Shown here: positions 1 through 5,776 of the stretch, piece by piece
How positions within the stretch are numbered: the first letter of the stretch is position 1
Layout of the letters: the number at the start of each line of letters is the position of its first letter
Source of the DNA: Deltaproteobacteria bacterium
GTDB lineage: Bacteria; Desulfobacterota; Desulfarculia; Adiutricales; Adiutricaceae
NCBI GenBank assembly: GCA_031269135.1
Contig: JAISZP010000198.1
Coordinates: forward strand, 1-9,151
Reading direction: 5' to 3'
Length of the DNA: 9,151 bases
Made by a program: the position numbers and the translations under genes
The notes under the pieces: generated by a model
The model's database searches: none
The model's input: only the letters and a program-made list of their open reading frames with translations
What the model was told of the DNA's origin: nothing

Positions 1-59
1 CGGATTGGAAGGATGATAAGACTCTGATGGAAAAGCTTACCGATTGGAGCAAGCCGTAA
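1..59 (+). CDS. 3' end of an unidentified gene (partial)
   Basis: The frame beginning at base 3 is open from the left edge to a TAA at 57-59 and would encode a C-terminus ending DWKDDKTLMEKLTDWSKP. The other two plus-strand frames are closed by stops within the first 30 bases. The residue mix is plausible for a soluble protein and an inverted repeat follows the stop by 2 bases, as at the end of a transcription unit. Eighteen open codons could be chance, and the family is not recognisable from so short a piece. Confidence 0.35.
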   Translation, partial: DWKDDKTLMEKLTDWSKP

Positions 60-61
60 TA

Positions 62-126
62 AAATGGTGAGTGATTTGTCTGTGGATACGGTGAATAAAA
101 GTATTTACGCATCTCACTCACCATTT
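62..126. repeat. 13-bp perfect inverted repeat with nested hairpin
   Basis: AAATGGTGAGTGA (62-74) is exactly complementary to TCACTCACCATTT (114-126), with 39 bases between. Inside the loop a second stem can form, GTGAATA (91-97) with TATTTAC (102-108), using one G-U pair. CTCACCAT recurs at about 135-142. The element starts just after the stop codon at 57-59, so it may end or protect that transcript, but no T-tract follows and it is not a classical intrinsic terminator. A remnant of a small non-coding mobile repeat is an alternative. Confidence 0.55.
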
Positions 127-1242
127 GAAACAACTCACCATAATGGATGATTGTTTGTGGCTGCAGCGGCGCCTAGTGATTTTCCGCCTAGTCGTCACTT
201 TGCAAGTAGCTCCTCATTTTACGCCTGCTTTTATTACGCCAGCTCTTGAGCAAATTTTCGTCGTTTCGGCAGTTGTCAGCCTTAAGCCCATACAGTGCGG
301 TGCCCTTAGTCGATGCCGCACAATCGCGAACACCAAAAAACTCGCAAACAGGCGGTTTACCTGCCCCGATTGCGGATTGAAACATCTAAGAACGAGACGC
401 AGTTATACAGTGCGCCTTTTTTATCCCCAATCTCACAAAGAGCTTCTCGCCGACTCATCTTCGATGGACGCCGCATTGAGACGACTAAGGTTGTAATCTT
501 TGATCGAAGAGCAAAAAGTCATAAAAAAGGTCTTTTTACGCATCGATTATCTTTAATATTCCGAATTCTGAATAATTGCGACATGATGACTTATTCATTG
601 ATATTGGCGCAGTCGTCATGAGTAATGAGCAAATTTAAGCCGTTGAAACTACGATGCCTTTATCTAGAGCTGAGCTGTTTACGTCCGTTCAGCGTTCGGT
701 TGAAACATTTTTCAATTCCATGATTCGTAAAATGAGACGCTAGCCGATCGATGATTCGTTTTTTTTGAACGGCTGTTCGTACTCCAAGCATTTTTTTGAC
801 CGACTTAAAGGCTCAGAGTGCTTGAAAAATCCTCTCGCACCCACAAAATATCAGCTCTGGGAGTCGGCGCTCTGATGAGTCGACCGGAAATAGATAGCGG
901 CGCTTAATCTCAAAATAGTTCTGAAATCATCTCACTTTTTTATTGTGTTTTTCAATTTTTAATGGTAAAGTACACTTATAATTTCCATACAGGACAGTAG
1001 GAGAAAATATTAAAGGAGTAGAACCTGGAGCAGATGAGGGGTCCTTTTTGATCCCAAAACCGTGAATCATCGCACCATATCGCCGGAAAGAAAAGTCATT
1101 GGAGTCGAAAATCTTGTAGCCGCCAATTACATATGGCGCAGCACGGCAGGCAGGATACGGCAAACCCGTCGCGAGCTTAGTGTAATCAAAAAAAGAGGGA
1201 GGCTGTCATCATTCTGAAAATTCAATATACGAGGTATCGCAA
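127..1242. other. 1.1-kb region without a convincing gene
   Basis: No reading frame here looks like a real protein. Short ORFs exist on both strands (for example 125-496 plus, 313-621 plus, 927-1163 minus), but they overlap one another, lack good ribosome binding sites and show no family motif. The DNA has weak internal repeats: ATACAGTGCG occurs at 290-299 and 406-415, and TTGAAAC occurs near 377, 642 and 700. A TATAAT lies at 977-982 without a good -35 at normal spacing. An AAAGGAG occurs near 1012-1018 but leads only into a frame that closes within 20 codons. It reads like decayed accessory DNA. Confidence 0.5.
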
Positions 1243-1983
1243 ATGATCTTAAATCCCCATAGATGGCGCGACTTTGCGTGGAAAAAGGCAATCGTTTTCG
1301 GCATGAAGGACGCTATAGCTTATTTAATGCCGGACCTCGCCTCCGACATGGTTGCGTCGAAGAAAATTATGGACTTTTACGTCAAAAAACGACCGGAGGA
1401 GAACTTTGACTCCGATTTTAACATGCGCATATCAGACATTTTTATGAGCGTCCCGGTGAAAGGCGGGGAGATGTCTTGCCTGGCCTGCCTCGCGTGGCAG
1501 CAGCATGAGAACGACAAAGACTTTAGCCGCCATGTATTCGATTCATATGTTCTCCTGAGAGATAGTTCTTCCGCAGGCAAGGCTACGGTTTTTGTCATCT
1601 ACTTAGGCAACTCAAAGAACGTGAATAATTATACAGAGATTTGTTGCGGTTCGGTGGCGACGATAAAATTCAGGTCGTTTCATCTTTTGAGTTGCGATGT
1701 CGATCAACTGCGCCGCGACAAAAACGCGATTGCGAGAGTGTTGTACGCAGGGCGCATGTCGCATGAGATCGGGGACGATCTGAGGTTGCGTGAACAATAC
1801 GCGGCGGAACTGCTGAACATGGCCGACGATAGGAGTTATGATAGGAATCAGGGAACGTTTATCCTTGAGTTCAGCGAAACTATGTTCGGGTTGAAGGATC
1901 CCAATATATGCCGCGAGCTGAGGAACGCTTATGACAGGAAACTTGAATCGCTAAGAGATTATTCCAAAAAAGTAGGCAGATAA
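1243..1983 (+). CDS. Rpn / PD-(D/E)XK nuclease-family protein, tail truncated
   Basis: 246 residues, start ATG 1243 with GAGG about 8 bases upstream. The pattern fits the Rpn/transposase-like PD-(D/E)XK nuclease family. A helical N-terminus contains a PDLA motif (30-33). The first acidic position is ISD65, followed by a hydrophobic strand and the KGGE turn. The second strand reads LAWQ (83-86) where the family usually has E-x-Q, so the catalytic Glu appears replaced by Ala84; this is inference from family memory. The strand VFVIYLG (116-122) and a helical C-terminal part follow. The family's usual C-terminal tail (GREE... then A-DGLS...TGL) is missing because of a TAA at 1981-1983. The tail is still encoded out of frame just downstream (1995-2177). 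Rpn proteins cleave DNA and have been linked to recombination and phage defence. This copy is probably inactive or truncated. Family call moderate, activity doubtful. Confidence 0.55.
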   Translation: MILNPHRWRDFAWKKAIVFGMKDAIAYLMPDLASDMVASKKIMDFYVKKRPEENFDSDFNMRISDIFMSVPVKGGEMSCLACLAWQQHENDKDFSRHVFDSYVLLRDSSSAGKATVFVIYLGNSKNVNNYTEICCGSVATIKFRSFHLLSCDVDQLRRDKNAIARVLYAGRMSHEIGDDLRLREQYAAELLNMADDRSYDRNQGTFILEFSETMFGLKDPNICRELRNAYDRKLESLRDYSKKVGR

Positions 1984-1994
1984 GAAGGGGCAAG

Positions 1995-2177
1995 TTGGGA
2001 GTTGCGCGTTTAATGTTCGCAGACGGCTTGTCCGCCTCAGCCGTCAGCAAATGTGCAGGCGTAGTAGATGAAAACTCCGAACTGTCATTGAAGCGGCAGA
2101 TGCCGCAGAACGCGACAAAACGAAGAAACGGCGGGCTGAAAGTGTCCGCCGTTAAATTTGTTTTGCAAGGAAACTAA
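1995..2177 (+). pseudogene. Detached C-terminal tail of the Rpn-like gene (frameshifted)
   Basis: Translated from the TTG at 1995 this gives LGVARLMFADGLSASAVSKC and onward, which matches the tails encoded by the two downstream copies. Between GGCAGA (1976-1981) and the shared LGVARL codons this copy has 14 bases where the downstream copies have 12 in frame, and a TAA intervenes. The tail is therefore out of frame with the 246-residue ORF. The frame continues to a TAA at 2175-2177, past the point where the sister copies end at TKRR. There is no clear ribosome binding site for independent translation. Best read as the broken-off 3' part of the gene at 1243. Confidence 0.6.
2127..2153 (+). terminator. 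Hairpin at the end of the first tail unit
   Basis: AACGGCGG (2127-2134) pairs with CCGCCGTT (2146-2153) around an 11-base loop, followed by AAATTTGTTTT. The same hairpin recurs at the end of unit 3 (2818-2844), which suggests it was the native terminator of the ancestral gene. The trailing T-tract here is poor. Confidence 0.5.
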
Positions 2178-2219
2178 CCCCAAAAATTTATTTTTGAGTT
2201 CTCAGAAAGGATATTCCTT

Positions 2220-2480
2220 ATGAAAAAACACAAAATAAGCGATGAGCTAACTGAGGCTTACAAAAAGGCGACAGTGCCGCTACGTGAGCTTTCATATCAG
2301 ATTTACATTGAAGAAGGCAGATTGATAGGCAGAGAAGAAGCCATGTTAAAAGTTTCGCGTTCAATGCTCGCAGACGGCTTGTCTGTCGAAATTATCAGGA
2401 AATGCACAGGTTTAGAGGAAAACGCCATACTTTCATTGAAGAAGTCGGCACCGAAAAACGTGACAAAACGAAGAAAATGA
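2220..2480 (+). CDS. Small protein: stand-alone Rpn C-terminal tail (second copy)
   Basis: 86 residues, start ATG 2220, with AAAGGA at 2205-2210 at 9-base spacing. It is the intact second copy of the tail: a helical segment (about 10-37), IGREEA (about 36-41), SMLADGLSVEIIRKCTGL (about 47-64), and a Lys/Arg-rich end (KNVTKRRK). There are no membrane segments, and no PD-(D/E)XK core is present. Homology to the full gene begins upstream of the ATG (FIFEF codons from 2187), so start and ribosome site lie inside former coding sequence. In studied rpn genes a C-terminal fragment made from an internal start inhibits the toxin; a similar role here is a guess. It may equally be a remnant that happens to remain open. 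Confidence 0.45.
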   Translation: MKKHKISDELTEAYKKATVPLRELSYQIYIEEGRLIGREEAMLKVSRSMLADGLSVEIIRKCTGLEENAILSLKKSAPKNVTKRRK

Positions 2481-2530
2481 GCGGTGGAGTAGGCGGTTGC
2501 TTTTTTTTACACGAAAACTAATCGAGTAAA

Positions 2531-2787
2531 TTTATCCTTGAGTTCCGCAAAAGGATATTCCGGCTGCTGATCCCAATATAAGCAAGGAGCTGAATGTGGT
2601 TTATAAATTGAAAACCGTACCGCTAGAAGTGGTTTCAAATAAGCTTTCCATTGAAGTAGGCATATTGATGGGCAGAGAAGAAGCCGAGTTGGAAATTGCG
2701 CTCTCAATGCTCGCAGAAGGCCTGTCTTTCGAAACTATCCGGAAACATACAGGTTTAAAGGAAAACACCATACTTTCATTGATGTAG
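2531..2787 (+). pseudogene. Third copy of the Rpn tail, frameshifted and stopped early
   Basis: The copy begins with the FILEF codons at 2531. It then has TTCCGGCTGCTGATCCC (17 bases) where the full-length gene has 18 before the DPNI codons, a one-base loss that breaks the frame. From the GTG at 2596 it reads VYKLKTVPLEV..., MGREEAELEIALSMLAEGLS... and ends at TAG 2785-2787. DNA homology to unit 2 continues past this stop, where unit 2 has an AAG Lys codon, so the stop is premature. A GTG-start peptide of 63 residues is conceivable but lacks a good ribosome site. Confidence 0.6.
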
Positions 2788-2817
2788 CTGACGGCATAGA
2801 ACGTGACGAAACGAAGA

Positions 2818-2844
2818 AACGGCGGGGTGGAGTTTCCCGCCGTT
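2818..2844. terminator. Hairpin between the tail repeats and the regulator gene
   Basis: AACGGCGGG (2818-2826) pairs with CCCGCCGTT (2836-2844), a perfect 9-bp stem with a 9-base loop, followed on the plus strand by ATTGTTT. It lies 35 bases beyond the stop of the minus-strand response regulator, so it could stop transcription from both sides. T-tracts are short on either side. Confidence 0.55.
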
Positions 2845-2879
2845 ATTGTTTCAAATCATAGTTTGGCGAAAAACTTGTC

Positions 2880-3575
2880 TTATTTAAGGCGGAATTTTAC
2901 GCTTGGACGGCCTCCGGTATCGTAGTCGATGGTCGTCTCCACCGCTTCAGCGCCGGCTAAGTGATTGAGGTAGCGTCTGACGGTCACTTTCGATAAGCCG
3001 ACTTTTTCGGCTATCTCCTCGCAGCCTAAATAAACACGAGGGTTGAGGGCTAAAGTTTTTAATACCAGTTTCAAGGTTGCCGGCTGAAGTCCTTTAGGCG
3101 TGGAGGGCATTGGTTCAGAGGATTGGACCCAGGCGAAGTTGGCCTGACCCATCAACTTGTCTATGGTCTGTTGGCTTAAAGCCTCTTGGGTGTTTAGCGC
3201 CTGTTTTCTGGCGAAATACTTGGCTAACGCTTCTTTGAAGCGGGCTTCGGAAAAAGGTTTGACAAGGTAATCAATGACTCCGAGGCGCAAGAGTTCATCG
3301 ACCTGCCTAGGGTCATTGGCCGCCGTGACCATGATGACGGCGGTGGCCAGACCTAGATGTCTCATCTTTTTTAATAGATCTAGTCCATTTAATTCAGGCA
3401 TATAGACATCTAAAAGCACTAAATCGACTTTATATTTTTGAATGAAATTTATGGCCAGCAGTCCATTGGCGAATATGCCCACTAATTTTAGGCCAGAAAC
3501 TTGGCTTATGTATTGTTTATTTATTTGGGCCACCATTGGATCATCTTCAATTATTACTACTTGGGTTGTATCCAT
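2880..3575 (-). CDS. CitB/DcuR/MalR-type response regulator
   Basis: 231 residues from the ATG at 3575. This start is chosen because the product then begins MDTTQVVIIEDDP, as the family does; a TTG start at 3614 would add 13 residues that are not family-like. Receiver domain (about 1-120): acidic pair D11/D12, phospho-acceptor D56 (LLDVYMP), T84 and K106 (LVKPF). A linker leads to a C-terminal helix-turn-helix, EEIAEKVGLSKVTVRRYLNHL (about 186-206), and a GRPSVKFRL wing-like end, as in CitB-family regulators. It lies 87 bases downstream of the kinase gene on the same strand, a normal kinase-regulator pair. The likely target is the divergent symporter promoter. No clear Shine-Dalgarno precedes the ATG; an AGGA lies about 20 bases upstream inside a hairpin (3593-3611). 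Family certain, ligand of the system inferred. Confidence 0.9.
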   Translation of the reverse strand: MDTTQVVIIEDDPMVAQINKQYISQVSGLKLVGIFANGLLAINFIQKYKVDLVLLDVYMPELNGLDLLKKMRHLGLATAVIMVTAANDPRQVDELLRLGVIDYLVKPFSEARFKEALAKYFARKQALNTQEALSQQTIDKLMGQANFAWVQSSEPMPSTPKGLQPATLKLVLKTLALNPRVYLGCEEIAEKVGLSKVTVRRYLNHLAGAEAVETTIDYDTGGRPSVKFRLK

Positions 3576-3592
3576 GATATATTTTTTAATCA

Positions 3593-3611
3593 ATATCCTA
3601 ATATAGGATAT
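3593..3611 (-). repeat. Hairpin in the leader of the response regulator gene
   Basis: ATATCCTA (3593-3600) and TAGGATAT (3604-3611) form an 8-bp stem with a 3-base loop between the kinase stop and the regulator ATG. In the minus-strand RNA, the only AGGA near the start is in the 3' arm, so the stem could mask it or act in mRNA processing. It is A/T-rich and only moderately stable. Confidence 0.4.
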
Positions 3612-3662
3612 CAAGAGGAAGAAAAAATTGCTAAAATAACGTATCTTTAATGTAAAAATCTC

Positions 3663-5336
3663 TTATCCGCTATTTATCGGCAAGTCGTTCAAAGGCAGTT
3701 GATCGATTGGACTCTGGCTGGAAACGCCTCGTTCAAGCCTAGGTTTTTTAAAGATTAAGGTCTGTGAGGTTCCCACTCCTTTTTCCGACTCCAGCGTCGC
3801 CTCTCCCTTAGCCGCCTCGACGATGTTTCGAATGAGGCTCAGGCCCGTCCCCCGACCGCTTCCCTTGGTCGTATAGCCTCTTTTGTTCATGAGTTTAATT
3901 TCAGCCGCCGTCAAGCCGATTCCAGTGTCGTCGACCATAATCATCAGGCTTTGTTGGTCTTCATAGATCAGCAGCGTTATCTCATCGTCTGCGGTCTGGC
4001 TTTTTTCGGTAATCGCCTCGATGGAGTTTTCCACCAGGTTTCCCACAACCGTGATCAATGATTTGGTGCTCAGAAACCGGCTGTGGCTGGGGATGACGCT
4101 GTGCGGCAGGACATGCATTTTGATGCCGAGTTCGTGGCATTTATTGATCTTTCCCAGGATAAGGGCGCCTAGGACTCGGTTATTGATGCTCCTGAAGACC
4201 GTGGAGACGGTGGCGTTCTGGATCTGGCCGATGGAGGTTATGAATCGTTTGGCTTCCTCGAAGTTTTCATCTTGGACTAAACCTAAAATGACGTGAAGTT
4301 GATTCATGAATTCGTGAGTATTGGCTCTTAGAGCCTCTAAAACATGGGCGCTTCCAGTCAATTGCTCAGCCAGGCGAGTCACTTCGGAGTGGTCTCGCAA
4401 AATAACCATCGCCCCTATTATATTTTTTCCTTTTTTGATGGGAACTCGGTCATACATGATATTTTTATCGTTAATCAAAATATTGTTATGATAGTCTTTA
4501 ATTCCCAACAGCGTTTCCTTAAGTTTAAACTGAGGAAAATTATAATCGATGTCTCTGCCTAAAATTGTCGAAGCATCTAGATTAAGCATATTTGAAGCCG
4601 CTAAATTAAGTAAAATCACAGAGCCAAGGGCGTCTACGGCTATCAAGCCCTCTTCAAGGGAATCCATGACCTCGCCTCGCCGCATAAAGAAGGCGGCCAG
4701 TTGGTCGGGTTCAAAGCCGAGTAGGGAGCGTTTGATGTTGATGGTGATGAAACCTGCGGCTACAGCTCCGATGACGAAGACTAAAGCCAAGGTCTGGAGA
4801 TGAACTTTAATCAATTCTTCTTTTGAATGTTCCAGGTTGGACATCATCATTGAGACGTGGATAAAGCCGAGTTGGCGGCCATCTTGGTCGAAGACGGGGT
4901 GGAAGTAGCGGAATTGGCGGCCGAGGGTGCCTATGGCCTTGGAAGGGTAGTGTTGCCCCGATAGAGCCGGGCCTTCGTCTCCCCCAAAGAAGCGTTGGCC
5001 CACCCGTTCTGGGTTGGGGTGGTAGAGCCTGATGGAGCGCATGTCGGCTAAGGTGATGACATCGACTCCATTTTGGTCGGCTAGGGCCGAGTCGAGGTAG
5101 GCCTTGAGGTCTTCCGAGACTTGGCCTTTGCGGAACGCCTCGATGACCGATTTGCTGGTGGCTAGAAGCTGGGCGATATTGTGAAGATTTTGCTCTAAGC
5201 TGCGCTCCAACAGCCCCATGCTGTACCTGGCGGCAAGCCCGATCGACAAGATGATCATGACCCCGACGACCAAGACGTCAAGCCACATTATCTTGGCCAA
5301 GAGGAACATTTTTTTGCTGCCGTAAGGTTTATCCAT
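3663..5336 (-). CDS. CitA/DcuS/MalK-type sensor histidine kinase (C4-dicarboxylate sensor)
   Basis: 557 residues from the ATG at 5336, chosen over the TTG at 5354 because GAAAGG sits 7 bases before it. Membrane segment 1 is about 11-36 and segment 2 about 181-200, enclosing a periplasmic PAS-like (PDC) sensor. That domain carries the family signature RLYHPNPERVG with R103 and H106, then GGDEGPAL and GTLGRQFRYFHPVFD with R143 and F145. A cytoplasmic PAS (about 222-319) follows, then the phospho-acceptor H341 in THEFMNQLH, the N-box N433/N437, DxGxG at 470-474 and GRGTG at 494-498. About 28 residues of low-complexity tail (PIDQLPLNDLPI) end the protein. In DcuS the matching ligand residues are recalled as R107, H110, R147 and F149, while citrate-sensing CitA has Lys at the last position; Phe here favours a C4-dicarboxylate. 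It precedes its regulator and is divergent from the symporter. Confidence 0.92.
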   Translation of the reverse strand: MDKPYGSKKMFLLAKIMWLDVLVVGVMIILSIGLAARYSMGLLERSLEQNLHNIAQLLATSKSVIEAFRKGQVSEDLKAYLDSALADQNGVDVITLADMRSIRLYHPNPERVGQRFFGGDEGPALSGQHYPSKAIGTLGRQFRYFHPVFDQDGRQLGFIHVSMMMSNLEHSKEELIKVHLQTLALVFVIGAVAAGFITINIKRSLLGFEPDQLAAFFMRRGEVMDSLEEGLIAVDALGSVILLNLAASNMLNLDASTILGRDIDYNFPQFKLKETLLGIKDYHNNILINDKNIMYDRVPIKKGKNIIGAMVILRDHSEVTRLAEQLTGSAHVLEALRANTHEFMNQLHVILGLVQDENFEEAKRFITSIGQIQNATVSTVFRSINNRVLGALILGKINKCHELGIKMHVLPHSVIPSHSRFLSTKSLITVVGNLVENSIEAITEKSQTADDEITLLIYEDQQSLMIMVDDTGIGLTAAEIKLMNKRGYTTKGSGRGTGLSLIRNIVEAAKGEATLESEKGVGTSQTLIFKKPRLERGVSSQSPIDQLPLNDLPINSG

Positions 5337-5343
5337 CAAGGGA

Positions 5344-5349
5344 CCTTTC
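5344..5349 (-). promoter_or_regulatory. Ribosome binding site deciding the kinase start
   Basis: GAAAGG on the minus strand stands 7 bases before the ATG at 5336. The upstream TTG at 5354 would overlap this site and has none of its own, so the protein most likely starts MDKPYGSKK. Confidence 0.6.
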
Positions 5350-5366
5350 TTCAAAACACCCGCTTT

Positions 5367-5395
5367 ATTTTAGCATATTGCGGCCTGCTTGAAAA
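5367..5395 (-). promoter_or_regulatory. Sigma70-like promoter of the kinase-regulator operon
   Basis: On the minus strand, TTTTCA (5395-5390), a 17-base spacer and TAAAAT (5372-5367) with an extended -10 TG (TGCTAAAAT). Transcription would start near 5360, leaving a leader of about 25 bases before the ATG. The -35 is weak (4 of 6) and the -10 good (5 of 6). Confidence 0.5.
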
Positions 5396-5399
5396 ACAG

Positions 5400-5548
5400 C
5401 TCCAAAACAACTCCAGCCCATGCAACTCCATAGCCGACGACTCCAGCCCATGCAACTCCCGCCCCGTACAACTCCCTCCCCGTACTGCTCCATAGCCTAC
5501 GACTCCAGCGCCATACGACTCCCCTCCATACGACTCCACCTCTGCAGC
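5400..5548. repeat. 15-16 bp tandem array (about 10 units) in the divergent promoter region
   Basis: CTCC recurs at 5400, 5411, 5426, 5441, 5456, 5472, 5488, 5503, 5519 and 5534; after the first step of 11, all spacings are 15 or 16 bases. A rough unit is CTCCAGCCCATACGA, with pairs such as CTCCAGCCCATGCAA at 5411 and 5441 identical. The mixed 15/16 step rules out a conserved pentapeptide reading frame, and frames across it on the minus strand (about 5351-5603) are artefacts of the repeat. The array begins 5 bases upstream of the kinase -35, so its length could influence divergent transcription. The remainder of the 5355-5776 gap holds only the direct repeat at 5608-5643. Confidence 0.85.
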
Positions 5549-5607
5549 GGAGCCTTAGCCAATCCTTCGGGACACCGTGAAAGATATAGAGAACCTTGCC
5601 CAAGACT

Positions 5608-5643
5608 TTTTTTAGTTACCAAAGGTTTTTTAGTTTCCAATGA
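5608..5643 (+). promoter_or_regulatory. 18-bp direct repeat, possible response-regulator binding site
   Basis: TTTTTTAGTTACCAAAGG (5608-5625) is followed at once by TTTTTTAGTTTCCAATGA (5626-5643), 15 of 18 identical. It lies about 135 bases upstream of the symporter ATG and is T-rich, as sites for CitB-family regulators tend to be. No convincing -35/-10 pair was found downstream, which would fit an activator-dependent promoter. It may instead be another of the locus's tandem duplications. Confidence 0.35.
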
Positions 5644-5776
5644 CTATACCGCTCTTGAGCTGTCGCTTACACTTTGTTTTGTGGTTATAGGCGCATTTCC
5701 AAGAAGCTGCCGTCGCCGCAGGTCTTTCACTCAAAATCCAATGTAATAAGCGCTGTTCTGGTCGTAGAGGGGACTT

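Larger units (their letters stand above)
1858..2845 (+). repeat. Three tandem diverged copies of the Rpn gene 3' end (~330-344 bp units)
   Basis: The codons for FILEF occur at 1858, 2187 (as FIFEF) and 2531, giving unit lengths of 329 and 344 bp. Each unit runs from this motif through the helical tail (A-DGLS...), then a basic TKRR end with the DNA core GACAAAACGAAGAAA or near it, and then a hairpin or T-tract. Units 2 and 3 are more like each other than like unit 1, and unit 1 is shorter in the linker before the GRE motif. The junctions also share an AAACTAA stretch followed by the unit start. The homology includes the terminator region, so the duplication was at DNA level and not of the ORF alone. 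Confidence 0.8.

Noticed and set aside
125..621. Overlapping plus-strand ORFs, one with a CPDCG zinc-ribbon-like motif
   Set aside because: A single CxxC pair, no second pair in register, no ribosome site, and two different frames open over the same bases; looks like chance.
355..707. CRISPR-like motifs: GTTTAC...ATTGAAAC at 355-383 and GTTTAC...TTGAAAC at 678-707
   Set aside because: Only two copies about 320 bases apart, agreeing at the ends but not in the middle, with no regular repeat-spacer pattern and no cas genes.
872..890. Hammerhead-ribozyme-like core, CTGATGA (872-878) followed by GAAA (887-890)
   Set aside because: The bases between cannot form a proper stem II, GAAA is not preceded by the required C, and the flanking helices do not pair well.
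927..1163. Minus-strand ORF of 78 codons
   Set aside because: No family likeness, no good ribosome site, and composition like the surrounding non-coding DNA.
5351..5603. Minus-strand ORFs with Tyr/Gly/Val/Trp-rich repeats
   Set aside because: They are translations of the 15-16 bp array; the changing step breaks any peptide repeat frame.
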